From assembly GCF_000154785.2 (NCBI RefSeq), contig NC_015730.1:496001-560000 (forward strand): a stretch of DNA of 64,000 nt, written 5' to 3'. Within the stretch, counting starts at the first letter, position 1. Each line of letters begins with the position of its first letter. Positions 62,526 to 64,000 of this stretch are shown here, in pieces. The position numbers were made by a program, and so were the translations under genes. Origin of the DNA: Roseobacter litoralis Och 149. Its GTDB lineage: Bacteria; Pseudomonadota; Alphaproteobacteria; Rhodobacterales; Rhodobacteraceae. The notes under the pieces were generated by a model. It saw only the letters and a list, made by a program, of their open reading frames with translations, did not search any database and was not told the DNA's origin.

Positions 62526-63164
62526 TTACTCTTCTGTTGTCTCGACAGCTTCTTCTGCGCCGTCCTCTTCGTCTTCGTCATCAGATGACACAAGACCCGC
62601 AGGTGCGGAAAGCTGAGCAATCACAAAATCACGGTCAATCGTCGGCTTGGCACCTTCGGGGAGGTTCACCGAAGAAATCGTGATGTTGTCGCCAATCTCC
62701 ATCTCGGAGATGTCGATCGTGATGTGATCAGGGATATCGCCTGCGGTCACGATCAATTCGACCTCTGGTCGGATCAACGTCAACACGCCGCCTTTTTTCA
62801 GACCCGGTGCCTCTTCTTCGCCGTCTACTTCGACTGCAATAAACAGGTTGATCTGAGTTGTACGCTTAAGACGCATGAAATCGATGTGCGTTGGCAAGTC
62901 TTTGACCACATGACGTTGCACGTCGCGGCAGATCACACGCACGTCGTCGTGACCTTCGACTTTCATGTTGAAAAGGGTCGATTTGAAACGCCCTTCACGC
63001 AGCTTTTTGATCAGCACGTTAAACGGAATGTTGATCGGTAAAGGGTCGACATCACCACCAAAAACGATACCAGGAACCATGCCGTCGCGGCGTGCCTGAC
63101 GAGCGGCGCCCTTGCCTGTCCCCGTCCGTTCCTGAGCGACAAGATCCGGAATTTCTCCAGCCAT
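62526..63164 (-). CDS. rplY: 50S ribosomal protein L25/general stress protein Ctc
   Basis: 212 residues from ATG 63164. The N-terminal L25 domain is [21 protein letters not shown], then the C-terminal Ctc TL5-like domain. The last 20 residues are strongly acidic. It binds 5S rRNA. It is 104 bases upstream of pth; rplY-pth adjacency is common in alphaproteobacteria. Confidence 0.96.
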   Translation of the reverse strand: MAGEIPDLVAQERTGTGKGAARQARRDGMVPGIVFGGDVDPLPINIPFNVLIKKLREGRFKSTLFNMKVEGHDDVRVICRDVQRHVVKDLPTHIDFMRLKRTTQINLFIAVEVDGEEEAPGLKKGGVLTLIRPEVELIVTAGDIPDHITIDISEMEIGDNITISSVNLPEGAKPTIDRDFVIAQLSAPAGLVSSDDEDEEDGAEEAVETTEE

Positions 63165-63311
63165 TGATACTCTCCAATATATAAGGGTGGGGCTCCTCCA
63201 AGGCTGTAGCCCCACGTGAAGTCGCGCGTATAGACCGGTTTATCTGTCATGGAAAGCGGTTTTTGCGCAAAGGCGGCTTGTTGCAATTGCAGCGGCGTGT
63301 CAGGGAAAAGC

Positions 63312-64000
63312 ATGGGATTTTTGCATGACCTCTGGTTATCGCGCAGACCGCTGACGGGGTTCGCTCTGATGGCCGCGGCCTGGGCAGCGTTTTTTGCGCA
63401 GATGCCTGTAATCAAGGCGGCCATTGATGCCTCTGACGGGGCCTATGGTGCTTTGCTTTTGGTGGCGTCTTTGGCCGCCGTGACCGCGATGTGGCTGGCC
63501 CCATTTGCGGATCGCGTTGCGGGGCGATGGGCTTTGTCCTGTGCGTCAGTGCTGGTTGCCGTCGGGATGCTGGGCGCGGGGGTGGCAACCGAATGGATAC
63601 TGTTTACCCTCATGATGGTCGTCGCCTCCATCGCCGCTGGTGTTGTCGATGTCCTTGCAAACGTACGCATTGCCGAAGCCGAAGAGGTGTCAGGCCGACC
63701 CCTGATGAACCTCAATCATGCGATCTATTCCTTTGCTTATGGGGCTGCGGCGATGGCGACCGGGGCGTTTCGCGAATTGCACTGGACGCCGTTTGAGATA
63801 TTCGCGCTGCTGTGCGGTGTGACGATCGCTCTGGCATGGATCATGGTCGAACCGGCGTCAAAGCCCCGACCGGTTCCCGCCGCTGCTGCACGGGCGTCGG
63901 TATCCGTGGCGCGTCTGTTGACCGTTTTGGGCGGTTTTGTGGTGCTGGTGGCCTTTCTGGTCGAAGCCAGCGCCGAAGGGTGGTCCGCGCTGCATCTTGA
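63312..64000 (+). CDS. MFS transporter, N-terminal 229 codons, cut by window edge
   Basis: An open frame from ATG 63312 (MGFLHDLWLSRRPLTGFALM) with AGGG eight bases upstream, running off the right edge. Hydrophobic segments at 17-35, 49-70, 74-97, 100-125 and further are consistent with MFS helices 1-7. The loop ADRVAGRWALSC resembles motif A. The start of the second half is RASVSVARLLTVLGGFVVLVAF. Substrate cannot be inferred. It is divergent from rplY across 147 bases. Confidence 0.85.
   Translation, partial: MGFLHDLWLSRRPLTGFALMAAAWAAFFAQMPVIKAAIDASDGAYGALLLVASLAAVTAMWLAPFADRVAGRWALSCASVLVAVGMLGAGVATEWILFTLMMVVASIAAGVVDVLANVRIAEAEEVSGRPLMNLNHAIYSFAYGAAAMATGAFRELHWTPFEIFALLCGVTIALAWIMVEPASKPRPVPAAAARASVSVARLLTVLGGFVVLVAFLVEASAEGWSALHL

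Noticed and set aside
1..64000. tRNA genes, CRISPR arrays, insertion sequences, prophage or integrase genes
   Set aside because: All gaps were read on both strands; no cloverleaf, regularly spaced repeat, transposase motif or terminal inverted repeat was found.

Overview
The window looks like chromosome of a marine alphaproteobacterium of the Roseobacter group (Rhodobacterales). Three things point there: the gene order irr/fabA-fabB-fabI, miaB-phoH-ybeY-corC-lnt-metK-trmB and aroA-cmk-rpsA-ihfB; a metK leader matching the SAM/SAH riboswitch, a class known mainly from Rhodobacterales; and high-GC coding sequence with many ATGA/GTGA stop-start overlaps. I see no rRNA, tRNA, CRISPR array, transposase or prophage gene. 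Two genes are cut by the edges: a thiolase on the left and an MFS transporter on the right.

1-13.7 kb: a minus-strand beta-oxidation operon (MerR regulator, two acyl-CoA dehydrogenases, a GST-like protein, a thiolase). Next come an acyl-homoserine-lactone receptor of the LuxR family without a synthase, a second MerR gene divergent from two PaaI-type thioesterases and a MATE exporter, then pyrD with a DUF952 protein, a periplasmic 5'-nucleotidase and a SRAP DNA-repair protein.

12.8-31.1 kb: a LysR regulator divergent from glutaryl-CoA dehydrogenase, then the most interesting part, a catabolic locus of unknown substrate. An ABC importer of sugar type (ATPase, binding protein, two permeases) is followed in the same direction by a SnoaL-like protein, a histidinol-dehydrogenase relative of the sulfopropanediol-dehydrogenase (HpsN) type, a two-domain SnoaL-like protein, an SDR, a LacI regulator, a second two-domain SnoaL-like protein, a bicupin, a short MetE-type zinc methyltransferase and a RraA-type aldolase. 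An enolase-superfamily dehydratase and a zinc alcohol dehydrogenase face it on the other strand. A perfect 18-bp palindrome sits before the first gene and is the likely LacI-family operator. The enzyme set suggests oxidation, demethylation or methyl transfer, dehydration and retro-aldol cleavage of a polyhydroxylated acid; the substrate cannot be read from the sequence.

31.2-37.8 kb: a tightly packed minus-strand operon with a type II haloacid dehalogenase, two alpha/beta hydrolases, a threonine-dehydratase-like enzyme, PcaD-like and PcaB-like enzymes and an MFS exporter. It holds two protocatechuate-branch enzymes without the rest of the pca pathway.

38-64 kb: mainly core genes. These include an FKBP isomerase, fatty-acid synthesis (fabA, fabB, fabI) divergent from irr, tRNA modification (miaB, trmB), ribosome and rRNA maturation (ybeY, rpsA, rplY, pth), envelope lipoprotein acylation (lnt), metK under its riboswitch, aroA-cmk, ihfB-lapA, trpF and trpB without trpA, and several small secreted or uncharacterised proteins.
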